Assembly (NCBI GenBank): GCA_947095535.1
Contig: OX352772.1
Location: 162,169,671 to 162,233,670 of the forward strand
Length of the DNA: 64,000 nucleotides
Reading direction: 5' to 3'
Source: Poecilobothrus nobilitatus
Lineage: Eukaryota; Arthropoda; Insecta; Diptera; Dolichopodidae
The translations under genes and the position numbers were made by a program. Within the stretch, counting starts at the first letter, position 1. Each line of letters opens with the position of its first letter. The notes beneath the pieces were generated by a model that was given only the letters and a program-made list of their open reading frames with translations, was not told the origin of the DNA and ran no database searches. Shown piece after piece: positions 11,628 to 22,655 of the stretch.

Positions 11628-11817
11628 TTTTTTTTATTGCATTTCTTTGCCACATAAATGTGGACAGGAAATTACACAGCCTTTGCTGTTCAGGCGTGGC
11701 TGTAAATGTCTTAAGGGGGAATAACTCTTACGACGTGTGTGGGACTCGAACCCACACTCCTTCGGTGTTTACAACGTATTTTATACGCTCTTATCCACTA
11801 GGTCACCGAGGCCCCTC
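11628..11817 (-). mobile_element. tRNA-derived SINE with poly(A) tail
   Basis: On the minus strand the head (11817 to about 11735) carries an RNA polymerase III box A (TAGTGGATAAGAGCG) and a perfect box B (GGTTCGAGTCC), so it derives from a tRNA. A unique body follows, with TCGTAAGAGTTATTC and a CAGCCACGCC block, then an A-rich tail seen as a T run at 11628-11638. A 15-bp direct repeat flanks it. A related copy lies at 49029-49165. It should be transcribed by Pol III and mobilised by a LINE; which one is unknown. It is not a functional tRNA gene, because the head runs directly into SINE body and tail. Confidence 0.85.
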
Positions 11818-11832
11818 TATAATATAATATTT
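11818..11832. repeat. SINE target-site duplication, right copy
   Basis: Second copy of TATAATATAATATTT. The perfect match suggests a fairly recent insertion compared with the surrounding decayed elements. Confidence 0.8.
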
Positions 11833-12315
11833 CTCTGAATACTTCTAATATAAAAATACTGTTCTTACTTTTTCCCCGTACTCATATTACGAACAAAATT
11901 AAAATACAATTAAAAGAAAAAAAACCTTTTCAAGTTGCTGTACATGAAAAGTATAAATAATATTTTTTGCTTATTCTTATTTCACGCCACACGATCATTT
12001 TTTGTTTAATGCAATGTTCTAACCTACTCTATATATGAAGAAAAAGAAAAGTAATAAAACATGTGGTACACAGTACATTGCAGTTACTTTGAGGTACAAC
12101 TTCAATACTAAAAACAAAAGAAAGTGAAACAAATTAAATTTTTTTTATATTGATTCCGAAATAATTTCCGATTTCGAAACCAATATTTTGCCAACAATAA
12201 AAATATGATACATATATACCTTAAAGCATGGCATTACATAAAAAAGTAAATATAGAACAAAATAAGAAATGTATAAAGAAAAAATAGAAGAAAGTGTTTT
12301 TTTTGGAAATAAAAC
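11833..12315 (+). other. Possible LTR remnant upstream of a primer-binding site
   Basis: This AT-rich stretch has no coding match. It ends directly at a primer-binding site (12316), so by position its right end should be the 3' edge of a 5' LTR of a plus-strand Gypsy-type element. AATAAAAC occurs at about 12054 and again next to the boundary. I found no second LTR copy in the window, and the left end cannot be set. Confidence 0.35.
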
Positions 12316-12326
12316 TGGCGCAGTCG
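12316..12326 (+). promoter_or_regulatory. Retrotransposon primer-binding site for tRNA-Ser
   Basis: TGGCGCAGTCG is the complement of a serine tRNA 3' end (CGACTGCG plus CCA), the primer used by 17.6/297/gypsy-type errantiviruses. In such elements it lies immediately after the 5' LTR and primes minus-strand DNA synthesis. No gag follows: the next coding sequence is an unrelated LINE at 13590, so the retrotransposon is truncated. Confidence 0.65.
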
Positions 12327-13589
12327 GTAGGATGTGTCAAGTGAAATATAACAGCTATAAAAATTTAAGAAAATTAACGGAAAATTTTTATAAATTTTCA
12401 CTTATGTTTTTACATTTAATGACGCATACAAAGTTATAATAAATTACCAGAAGAAGTGGTAAAATTAAAAAACAAAAAAAACATTTATATTAAATCTTCT
12501 TTGAAAAATAGAAGTCATTAAATTACCTAAGAGAAATAAAAATATAAAAAAAGCTAAAAAATAAAATTGTAATAAACATTTTATAAAAAAAAAACAATTT
12601 TGTGACAATCAGTCAGTGAGAGTACAAAGGGTAACAGCAAACTAGAGCATCAACATTTCAAAGTTTCATCCAAATTCGGAGAATTCACACTCAAAGTGAA
12701 TTCACACTCAAAATTTCAAAGTGAGCTTGTTTTAATTTTTTTATTTCTGTTCAAATCTTTAATTATTAGTTTGCAAATAAAAAAAAATTATACAAAGAAA
12801 TTTTTTACATTATTACATTGCAATAAGTAAAATAAAAAAAAAATAATAAGAAAAAAAATACCTTAAATATAAAGAATTTTTTTTTATATGCACTATTATA
12901 TTGCAATAAGTAGAAAAAGAAAAAAAAATAATAAGAAAAAAAATATATAACAAAAAAAGATTTTTATCATTTGCAAACTATCTTTAAGAATATTTATATT
13001 TTAACAAATTACTGTAAACTACCCACTACGCAGCACCTTTAAGCAAAATGTTGATGTTAAAATGTTAATATCTCCTTTAATTTTAACTTCACAGACATTG
13101 TTCATATATTTTTAGAAATTTTGAAATGTCTATTTTTTTAAAACAGAATGTAGATACTTATTTATTTTCTTATAAAAAATAATAAATTTCGATTAAAATT
13201 GTAAAGAAGGTACCATTATCCAGTACGCAGCACCCCTAAACCTATTTCCAGCACTCTTGTGCAAAATTTTTCCATATTTATTAGTTTTGCGTAAATTCAT
13301 TTTGAAAAATTGATTATAAGAATAATCAAATTCATGGTGATAAACTCCGAAGTAAAGGAAAAGAAAACAAAAATTAAAATTCATAACATAAAGAGTTAAA
13401 TAACGTAAATTATTTCATTATATTATAAAAAGAGATCTTGCTTTTACGAAATTATTTTTTGGCGCACTTAAATACAATAAAAAAAAAAAAAAAAGTGTAA
13501 AAGAAAAAAGAAAAAAAAAATAAAAAGATAATATAAAGAAAACAAAAAAACATAACTATAAAAATTTTTAAACCTATTTCTAAAAAACA
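12327..13589. other. AT-rich stretch with small tandem duplications
   Basis: No coding match. It has a direct 18-bp duplication around 12681-12715 (GAATTCACACTCAAA twice) and an approximately 83-bp duplication whose units share TTGCAATAAGTA near 12820 and 12902, within A-rich sequence. The right part, ending in A-rich sequence just before 13590, is plausibly the 5' UTR of LINE-C. The left part probably belongs to the element whose primer-binding site is at 12316. Confidence 0.45.
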
Positions 13590-14686
13590 ATGGTGAATCA
13601 GTGTAATATTTGCAAAAACCGAATTGCTGGTAAAACCAAAAATAAAGGAATTCAGTGTGGTACGTGTTCCTTGAGTTTTCATGCAAGTGTGCCAATATAT
13701 CTGATGAACTGATTTATGCCATCATGTCAGATAACGCTTATTGGAAATGTGTTAATTGTCCAACAACATCAAATGAGTCTATGGTGTTAGTTGATACTAA
13801 CGAGGTTGATGAAAATAGCAAAACTCCTAAAACATCAGTTGAATCTGTGATAATTAATAACAACAATCATAAGATAAGTAATGACGTAAGTTTTTGCAAT
13901 TCTCTTAATAATAATGCTCAATTAAGCCTAGAAGATGAATTAGAATCTTTCAATTGTACTAATTATACCCCAGAAGAATTAGCACAATTTTTAAAAAATC
14001 TAGGTGGTGTTTTGCTCGAAATTCACAAAAATCAAAAACATTTAGCCCTCCAGTTTGAAGAAGTTTTAATCAAAAATGCTGAATTATTGAAAGAAAATTC
14101 TAAATTACATGATCGTGTGAATAGTTCTGAAAATCACATCAGCATTTTGGAAAATAGAGTTAACAGTTTGGAGTACTTACATGATAAAACGCAGCAGAAT
14201 TTGTTAAAAAATAATCTTGTACTAGCCGGTCTACCTTCGAATCTCATAAACCCAACAGAAACTGTTTTGGCGATCGAAAAAAAAATTAATGTTAATATTG
14301 ATAAAAATGATTTATCAGATGTTGCAACAGTTAATCAAAAAAAAATTAATGAAGCTAGTCCCCAGAAAAAATTATATATTGTTAAGTTTAATTCTGATAT
14401 CCCAAAAAAAGAATTATTGGAAAAAAAACGACAATATAAGCATCTTTTTACTGTTGAATTAGATATGAATAATGATGGCAACAAAGAAATATTTCTACGT
14501 CACCATCTTACAGCACTGCAGTCTAATCTTTATTATGAAGCTAAAAATATTAAAATCAAACATACATTTCAATTTCTCTGGGTCAAAGATAGCACCATTT
14601 TCTTACGGAAAAATCATTCCAGCAAAATATACAAAATATTGTCGAGGAACGATATCAATCATATTTATAAAACCTTCAATGCCTAA
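13590..14686 (+). pseudogene. LINE-C ORF1 with PHD-type finger and coiled coil
   Basis: The ATG at 13590 opens MVNQCNICKNRIAG, then QCGTCSLSFH; a single frameshift near 13683-13690 moves the frame to CANISDELIYAIM and WKCVNC. The Cys/His spacing is that of the PHD-like finger at the start of CR1/Jockey-group ORF1 proteins. The rest is one open frame to 14686: an acidic linker, a heptad-rich segment (about residues 110-185 of the 343-residue frame), and a C-terminal block with KKLYIVKF and FQFLWVKDSTIFLRKNHS. Such proteins bind element RNA. ORF2 of the same element follows at 15450. Confidence 0.82.
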
Positions 14687-15449
14687 GCACAATATCAACA
14701 CAATACATTTACAAATGGTAAAATTAAAAAACTTAGTTATATGTATTTCTTTTTTATTATTCTTTAAATTCAATTCTAAAATTTTTTTTTCTTATCTTTT
14801 GTCAATATTAATATTAATAGTTTATACAAATTATTTTTCTTTTTTTCTTACATTAAATAATATTTTTTTCATCATACATTACACTAACCAAAAATATTTG
14901 AGAACAAAAACACGCTTATTTCTAATTTTTTCTTCTTCCTTCTTTTATTTAATTACTTAAAATTAAAATTAATTTTACACTTTTTATTTCTTTATATTTT
15001 ACATTTATTTTTTTACATATTTACTTTTTTATACATTTTATTTTTTTATATTTTACAAATAATTTTTTACTTTACAATTTTTATTTTTTTTTTACAATTT
15101 TACTTATTTATAATTTTTACAAATCGATTATTACATTTTTATTTCTTATCAAAAAAAAAGCAGGAACACAGCTTTTAGTTAATAATCACTTAAGAGAGAC
15201 TGATATATCCATACATAGCACTATGAAAGTTTGCGATAATAGAAAAATAATTCTGACATCTATCTCTTTCTATTGCATTGATAATCATTTTATTGTTAAA
15301 TCACAAATTTCTTTTTTGATAGCACTATGAAATTTTACGATATTAGAAAAAGAATTCTCACATCTATCTCTTTCTATCACATTAATAATCTAATTTTGTT
15401 AAATTACAAATCATTTTTTTTCTTTTATATTTTGACCAACATTAATTAA
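14687..15449 (+). repeat. LINE-C inter-ORF spacer with a 104-bp tandem duplication
   Basis: T-rich sequence between ORF1 and ORF2. At 15217-15423 a unit of about 104 bp is repeated twice; each unit contains AGCACTATGAAA and CATCTATCTCTTTCTAT. The units differ at several positions, so the duplication is not very recent. A 162-residue frame over 14472-14960 is Phe/Ile/Leu-rich and begins inside ORF1 in the wrong frame; I treat it as a shadow. Confidence 0.6.
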
Positions 15450-16966
15450 TGGAGGAGACAGGAATAGATAATTATCAAAATATTTTTGATTTAAACAATG
15501 ACATTAAAGTGCAATATTATACAGACGCGGGCAGATTATTAAACGATTCTTACAGTAAAAATTTTAATATATACTTAAACATACAAAGTCTTAGAAATAA
15601 ATGATATGATCTAGAAGCGATAGTAAATTCTTATAGAATAAAAATGGATGTGATTGTACTGTCGGAAGTTTGGTTGCATGAGAGTGAAAACATATTCTAT
15701 AATTTACCAGGTTATGTTCCGTATATGTATAATGAATATATAATGAATATATAATGAAGAATTTCAAAATTCTAATATTCTAGGTGTTAAGTTAATCAAA
15801 CATAATAAAAATATATTTGCAATTTATAGGTCCCACAGAACGAATTTTAATATATTCGTAGAAAAAATAGAAGATTTACTAAAACACAGGAGATCAATCT
15901 TTGTAGGTGATATAAATTTTAATTTATTAAATAAAGATACAAATACCAAAGACTATATTAATATGCTACATAGTAATGGATTTATAATTTTTAACAAGAT
16001 CTCAATTGAATACGCAACTAGAATAGGTAATACCACTAGGACAATTATAGATCATTTAATTTCTGATCTCATTGACTTGAAATACAATGCTCATGTGTTT
16101 GACACAATTTTATCTTTTATCTTATCACCAAATGCTTTTTGCAGTATTGACTTCAAACCCATAAAAAAAAAATCAACAGTCATAAAATCATTCTAGATTA
16201 TGACAACATTGATAAAAATTAATTTTGGAACAATATGAATAACATAAATTCTTTTGATGATATGGTTTGCAAACTTACCGAATTGATTGAAGCAAATACA
16301 AAAACAATTCAATCAAATAACAATAAAAGCATTTGGATAGCAATAAAAGCAGCTGAAATTCGAGAAAATATGAAAATCCGCGACTCTTTCTTAAAATTCA
16401 AAAAAAATATACGAATGATACTCATGTCAATAACTTGTATTTACATTATAAGTCAAAAGTTTTTAAGCTAATTGTGAATGCAAAAAAGAACTATTGCTCA
16501 AATTTCATTTCACAAGATCCTAGTAATGGTAAAAAACTGTGGAGTCTGTATAAGCAAATAATGTTCAACAACGATCAAACTTATAATAACCAAACCATTA
16601 AAACCATTAAGTATAATAATAATATATATTCTAATGAAGAGGAAATTGCTAACACTATGAATGACTTTTTTAACAACGTTACTAAAGATTTAAACATTTC
16701 AGATGAATCTGTTGACTTCGAATATTTCGATTTCTTTCAATATAATGTAAACTCAACAACTTTTAGTCTTGATCTTACAACATATAAGGAAGTTAGTGAA
16801 GCTATCAAAAATCTTAAAGCCTCAGCAGCTACTGGATTTGATAAAATATCGAGTAAATTTGTAAAAAAATTCGAAAACCGATTGACTCCAATATTAGTTA
16901 AATTTATTAATTTATCTTTTAGTTCAAAAATATTTCCAGACATTTTAAAAACTGCAATAGTAAGAA
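15450..16966 (+). pseudogene. LINE-C ORF2: endonuclease and start of RT, truncated
   Basis: Starting at ATG 15450 the reading gives FNIYLNIQSLRNK (Asn block), DVIVLSEVWLHESEN (catalytic Glu), YNLPGYVPY, IFAIYRSHR, and SIFVGDINFNLLNKD (Asp/Asn), with a stop at 15602 and a small duplication near 15735. The linker at 16435-16971 ends in NLKASAATGFDKISSKFVKK and FPDILKTAIV, the first RT block. The sequence then changes abruptly to a Gypsy protease at about 16967, so motifs A-C of the RT are absent. Layout and strand match ORF1 at 13590. Confidence 0.83.
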
Positions 16967-19904
16967 GTTAACGTCATAGGAAAAATTATAGTTAAAGTAC
17001 GTGATGTTTGTTGTGAGTCAAAATTTTATGATGCCGAGTTAATTATTATAAAATCGGATAGGAATTTCACATCACTTTTAGGGCGCGACTTGTTAGACTT
17101 ATTATTTCCATTGTGGCGAAATAATTTTTTAATAAATAAAGTTAATGAAAATTTTGCAACTAGTAAAATAGAAAATTTTAAATTAAAATATCCAAAGGTT
17201 TTCTCGAATAATTGTAAAGAGTCGATTATAGGTTATCAAGTGCAACTAAAATTAAAAGATTCATCAGTGCCGCATTTTTCTAAGCCATATACGGTACCCT
17301 TTGGAATAAGGGAAAAAGTTGATGCAGAAATTGACAGACTTGTTCAGGAAAATATTCTAGTACCTGTTAAATTTAGTGAGTGGGCTTCGCCTATGGTTGT
17401 GGTACCAAAAAAAAATGGTGACCTTAGATTATGTTTAAATTGCAAAGTTGCAATAAATAAATCAATTGAAAAGCGAATGTATCCATTACCGAGAATGGAT
17501 GATTTGTTCACTAAATTTTCAAATTGTTCTGTTTTTTGTCTTATAAACTTATCAGGAGCGTAGCTTCAATTAGCGGTTCATGAAAACTCTCAACACTTAT
17601 TAACGGTTAATACTCAGAAAGGCCTTTTCAAATTTACTAGGTTACCATTTGGAGTTTCGGTAGCACCGGCTGAATTTCAGAGGGTTATGGACGAAATTTT
17701 GAAAACATTACCAAAAGTAGGTTGTTATTTAGATGATGTTTTGATTGGTGGAAATAATTTAGATGAATGTTAGAAAAAATTAGAAGCACATAATATTCGA
17801 GTAAATTTTATTAAATGTAAATGGTTTCAGAATGAAGTTCAATATTTAGGACATACTATTAGTAGTGCAGGTATAAAACCAAATCAAGAAAAAGTTAAAG
17901 CTATTTTAAACGCGCCAAGCCCTAAAAATGTGACACAGCTAAAAAGTTTTTTTGGTCTTTTGAATTTTTATAATAGGTTTGTGCCTAATTTAGCAGCACA
18001 TTTAAGACCATTATATGATTTGTTAAAGAAAAACAATAAATTCAGTTGGAATTCCGAACAGCAACAAGTTTTTGAGGAAGCGAAAAGGCTTATTTCAAAT
18101 AATAGTTTACTACAGCATTTTGACCCAAATAAGCCTATAACTCTAACATGTGACGCGAGTCCTTATGGAGTAGGCGTGATATTGTCACATATTATTAACG
18201 GGGAGGAAAAACCCGTGTTATTTGCATCCAGTACACTGAGTACTGCGGAGCAAAACTATTCACAGACACATCGTGAAGCGTTGGCAATTATATTTGCGGT
18301 TAAAAAATTCCATAAATATATTTACGGTCAGAAATTTATTATATACACAGACCATCAGCCCTTGCAAGAAATTTTTAATGAAAAGAAAGGTCATTTGTCT
18401 GTAGCAGCGGTTCGTATTCAAAGATGGGCTGTACATTTGTCAATGTATGATTATGAAATTAAATATAAAAGTGATACGAAAGTAGGATATGCAGATGCGT
18501 TATCTAGATTACCATTAGATAACACCACTGATGTTTCGGAAGATTTTCTAAATTTTTATGTAAAATATACAAAGAGATTATGAATGATAAATTCAAAGAA
18601 AATGCGGATTTATATACGAAATATTATTTTGATAGACCTGAAAGTTTTTCTTGTGACAGTGGTTGTATTTTTTACGGAAATAGAGTGGTAATTCCCGATA
18701 GTTTAAAACACAATGTTTTGAAAATATTACATGATACTCACATAGGAATGGTTAGGATGAAAATGTTGGCAAGAACATATGTTTGGTGGCGTAATTTAGA
18801 CGCGGATATAAAAGAATTTGTTAGAAGTTGCAAAATTTGTAATCAAACTCAAAATTTAAGAAAAACAGTTAAAGAATCAAAATGGAATTGTGCTCTTACA
18901 CATATGAGCGAATACACACAGTATATGAGCGAATACATACAGTAGATAGTTATTCCAAGTGGATAGAATTTGGTGAGATGAAAAGTACGACAGCATGTAA
19001 AGTTATTGAAAAATTACGTAATTGGTTCTCGGTATTCGGTATTCCAACACAGTTAGTGTCAGATAATGGGCCTCCCTTTCAGTCTTATGAATTTATTGAA
19101 TTTTGTAAATCTAACGGCATTAAAGTTATGAAAAGTCCACCTTATCATCCGGAATCAAACGGACAGTGTGAAAGATACGTCCAAACCGTAAAAAAGGGAT
19201 TTAAAAGTTTTTTGTTAGAAACTAATTCTTTAAAACAGAATTTAAAATTTAAAATTGATAATTTTTTATTGAAGTATAGAAATACGCCTTCCACGGTAAC
19301 TTGTAAAACTCCAGCAGAACTAGTTTTTAAAACAAAACCTAAAACGTTATTAGATATTATGGTAGCTAAAAATAAAGAAAAAGAAAAAAGATGTATTCAC
19401 ATAACAACTGATGAATGCGAACCAAATAGATTATCAATATTGAAAAATGAAACAAATAATCTTAAAATTAAATTTGAAGTAAATGAGGAAATTTATTATA
19501 AAAATAATTTTAAATCACATATTAAATGGATTCCTGGTCGTATTGTAAAACAGTTAACTCAATATTTGTATAAAGTTAATGTAAATGGAAGTATTAGAGT
19601 AGCTCATATAAATCAAATAAAGAAATGTCATAAATCTGTAAAATTTAATACTTTTACCAAATTTGTAAATACTAAAGATAATGTAAATGATTTTCCACAT
19701 TCCTCAACAGAATCTTCGATATCAGATTCAAGCTCTGAAGTTTTTTATAGTCCAGATTCAGAGGAGGGGGAAAGTGATACAAGTGATAATAAATTTAAAA
19801 AAATGAAATACAAAAATGAAAAAATTAGTAAAAGAAATTATAATAAAAAGTTATACCAAGGACCGGTAAGAAAGTCCGAAAGAATTAAATCAAAATTAAA
19901 TTAA
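16967..19904 (+). pseudogene. Mag-like Ty3/Gypsy pol (PR-RT-RNase H-IN)
   Basis: Domains in order: protease end (LLGRDLLDLLFPL), RT (ASPMVVVPKKNGDLRLCLN, LPFGVSVAPAEFQRVMDE, catalytic CYLDDVLIGG near 17730), RNase H (TCDASPYGVGVIL, YSQTHREALAI, YTDHQPLQ, YADALSRLPL), zinc-binding HHCC region (HDTHIGMVRMKML, CKICNQTQN), and integrase (VSDNGPPFQS, SPPYHPESNGQCERYVQ). In-frame stops lie at about 17561 and 17771, with frameshifts near 18580 and 18945. The N-terminal gag and half the protease are missing, because the sequence starts at the LINE-C junction. The wording matches the Mag/K02A2.6-like lineage. Confidence 0.92.
18882..19904 (+). pseudogene. Integrase and acidic C-terminal tail of the Mag-like Gypsy
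   Basis: This frame keeps the second Asp (SDNG) and the Glu (HPESNGQCER) of the DDE triad. The segment that should hold the first Asp is gone: the zinc-binding part runs into a 21-bp direct repeat (18903 and 18924, TATGAGCGAATACA) and then straight into DSYSKWIEF. After the core come the LRVAHINQ-type C-terminal block, a Ser/Glu/Asp-rich stretch (about residues 265-300) and a basic end with RKSERIKSKLN. It could not catalyse strand transfer. Confidence 0.85.
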
Positions 19905-20285
19905 TTATATAGAAATATGATTGATACTTAGTAAGATAAAATTGAATTGAAATTGTATTGAATTGTAGTTTTTTATCTAATTGGGGAAGAATTAATATGT
20001 ACTCATTTAGAATAAAATATTAATGTAACTGGTAACTCTAAAATAAATATTAATGTTAAGATCTTAGGTTAAGATAAGACAGTTGTTTGTAATTATTAGA
20101 ACAATGAACATGTTTGTGTCTGATTAAAGAATTATTGAATATAAGAAATGGATACCGGTTTTTTCTATTGTAATATTTGTAATATTGAATAAAGAACACA
20201 TTAAAAATGTCTGGGTTTTCATTAAGATATGGTTACGTCAGAAGAGTTTTTTGATAATATTTTTTTTTTTCAAAATTCTATGCCT
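19905..20285 (+). other. 3' region of the Mag-like Gypsy, possible LTR
   Basis: Directly after the pol stop. AT-rich with AATAAA-type signals (for example GAATAAAGAACA near 20187) and a GC-richer GGATACCGG patch near 20150, as in some LTRs. With no 5' copy in the window the LTR edges cannot be confirmed. No coding match. Confidence 0.35.
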
Positions 20286-20289
20286 TTGT

Positions 20290-21225
20290 TTTTCTTTAGC
20301 TCTTTCTTGTATTTTTAGTTTTTTGGCTTCTGCTTTTTCTTTTTTTAAATTTTTTTTTCTAATTTTTTTTTAAGCAACTCTTTTTTCTTTCCTATTTTAG
20401 ATTTTTCTTCAATTTTTTGCATTTCTTTTTGTTTTCTTTCATCAGATGTTATAACTAAAGAACTAGACTGTACCTTCTTTTGGTACCTTTTTTTTCGGGA
20501 GTATTGAAATGTTTTAAAAATTGTGAAATGCCAGAATATTGATCAGAATATTGAACTTCAGTAGTATTTTTATCACATCTTTATCTTCATCACTATTTCG
20601 AATTAGAGTTTCCCTAAACATTTCCGCTAATATTTTATTTTGCTACTCCTTTTTCTATTTCAAAAATGTCTTTAGCTCCTTTACATGCCAAAACTTAAAG
20701 TTTGTTTCGTCGGCGTAGAACAATTCCCCCGGTTTACTTAAAAGATTCTAATTATTTATTTCTTCCCAATATTTTTTAATTTTGGTAAGCCAATTACGTA
20801 TATCGTTTTCGGAAACCCTTGCGGAAGCCGAAGTTACTGATGTTGAAATACGTTCAGTAATAATATGATGTTTCTTTTGAAAATTTGAGTATTATTTATC
20901 GCCAGGTTTATTATTTTTGAACAGATTAGGGAAGAAACTATGGTCAAGAATGTTTTTTACAATATTTTGTATATTCTCTTTTCTGCGTGGAAATCCTTTT
21001 TTTGTCATTCCATTATATATTCTACTATTTGCCTCTTCTTATCTGGTAGAAGAACTGTGGAAAGACTTTTTGATGACTTTTATTTCTCACATTAAGACGA
21101 CACTGTAAAGTGCTCCTTGGTATTTTGTAGGTAATATAGCCTGTTTTTATAGGTCTGCCGTCTTTTATAGCTTGAAGGGCACCCTGAATATCGGTTTCAT
21201 TATATTTTGTTGTTAATTCATAACT
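20290..21225 (-). pseudogene. pogo/jerky-type Tc1/mariner transposase relic
   Basis: Minus-strand reading in three frames gives, in order: a Psq-type helix-turn-helix (KYNETDIQGALQAIKDG, then IPRSTLQCRLN) at about 21215-21090; a CENP-B/Tc5-type DNA-binding block (FPRRKENIQNIVKNILD, NNKPGDK, ERISTSVTSASARVSENDI) at about 20990-20780; a DDE start (GELFYADETNFKFWHV) at about 20735-20690, where the first catalytic Asp lies; and a Lys/Glu-rich C-tail (SSLVITSDERKQKEMQKIEE, AEAKKLKIQERAKEKQ). The rest of the DDE core is deleted. Stops and shifts throughout. I did not find TIRs. The domain order is that of pogo/Tigger/jerky proteins. Confidence 0.82.
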
Positions 21226-21926
21226 GTAAAATTTTTAATATTTGGATAGAATATAGTAGGTAATTATAAATATAATAATATTTTAGTAGAATATTTGGTT
21301 TTAATTAATTTTTCTCAATGAATTGAACAAAGCAGAATTTTTTTATTTTTCGATATAGTGCTAGCTTACTTCAAAACATTATTTTTTCCCGTGCTGCGTT
21401 TTGGAAAAAATGCAAATTAATTTAATTAAAATATATTATTTTTTACAAATTAAAAAAAAAAATTTTTAAAAATTTTAATTTTAAAATAAAAATTAAGATT
21501 TATAAATTTATGATATTTATCATTTAAAATAAATTAGCTTTGCAAATTTCAACAATCCTAAATACCAAACAAGCTAATTTTAAATACAGAAATTCTCTTA
21601 AAAAATCACTAAAAAACTAACCTTGACACTTCAACTTTTTATTATAAATTTGGCGCGAAATTAGAATTTAAAAATAATATATGTAACTGCAAATGAAAGA
21701 GAAAAGAATAATTTTTTATTTGTAATTATTTTATTAATAAATATAATTGTTTTTTTCTTATTTTTTGTCATTAAATCCAAGGTATAGGATGGTTTACAGT
21801 ATATAGTATAAAATTTGTTTATTATATTAAATTATTAAATTTGTTATATTATATTAATATGTCATACGAACTAGGCACCTTGCTGATAGGAATCAAATCA
21901 ATAATAACAATATCAAAAATTCAATA
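21226..21926. other. AT-rich interval without recognisable gene
   Basis: Extremely A/T-rich with long A and T runs. One GC-richer patch (GTGCTGCGTTTTGG near 21392) is unassigned. The right part probably includes the leader of the 297-like Gypsy, but no primer-binding site is visible. Confidence 0.45.
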
Positions 21927-22655
21927 ATGAATCGAAATCCAGGACAAAATGAGCCTCAGTATTAACCCTTCCTTACTCTTATTGACTCCCTACAGTATAT
22001 AGGAAAATTACCCGAATTTTGTGGAGATTCCAGGGAACTACAAAACTTCACAAACCTTATAGATAAAATACATCCGTTGTTGTTGAGATACTATAATTTA
22101 AGTTAGAGTATCTTCTCCGATACAATAAAATCCAAATTAAAAGGATTTTGAAAAAGTAGTTGAAATAAATAACCACGTTACAGATTAGTTAGAAATTAAG
22201 GAAATACTAATCAATAGTTTCAGCGATCGTACCAGTTTGGAAGAACTCTTCGACGAGATAGAGTAAAAAATTCAGAGTTGCATAAAATTTTATAATGAAA
22301 TAAAAACTGCTTTAAGAAGACACAACGTAAAGACAAAACTCTCACTTGGTGGTGATCTTCACGTGGCAGAACAGGCAATAAATAACAATGAAAACTCAGC
22401 ATTGAATATTTTCAAAAATAAGACACCAGAACCAACAAGATCTATCCTACAATACCCATATCAGGGAAACCAAAATCCAAGTCAACAGGTACAACATCCA
22501 CAAACAAGAATTGTACCCCAAAACCCCTTTAGAAATAGTTTATACTCTTCCGATGCGCCATCAGAACCGATGTATATTAATATTAACGGATTAAAAAACC
22601 AAAATAGAGAACCCCCAACAACAGAACAACAAGAGAACAACATTTTCACTTAGTA
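21927..22655 (+). pseudogene. 297/17.6-like Gypsy gag remnant
   Basis: From ATG 21927 the translation (with stops) gives IGKLPEFCGDSRELQNFTNL, IDKIHPLLLRYYNLS, IFSDTIKSKLKGF and a block around NKNCFKKTQR, the layout of errantivirus-type Gag. The open frame 22363-22653 is its Gln/Asn/Pro-rich C-terminal part (EQAINNNENSALNIFKNKT, then PTRSILQYPY). Gag forms the particle shell. Protease and RT of the same element follow on the same strand. Confidence 0.7.

Noticed and set aside
11735..11817. tRNA gene
   Set aside because: Boxes A and B are good, but the sequence continues into a SINE body and A tail, has a target duplication, and a related copy exists at 49029.
14472..14960. 162-residue Phe/Ile/Leu-rich protein
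   Set aside because: Overlaps LINE-C ORF1 in another frame and runs into the T-rich spacer.
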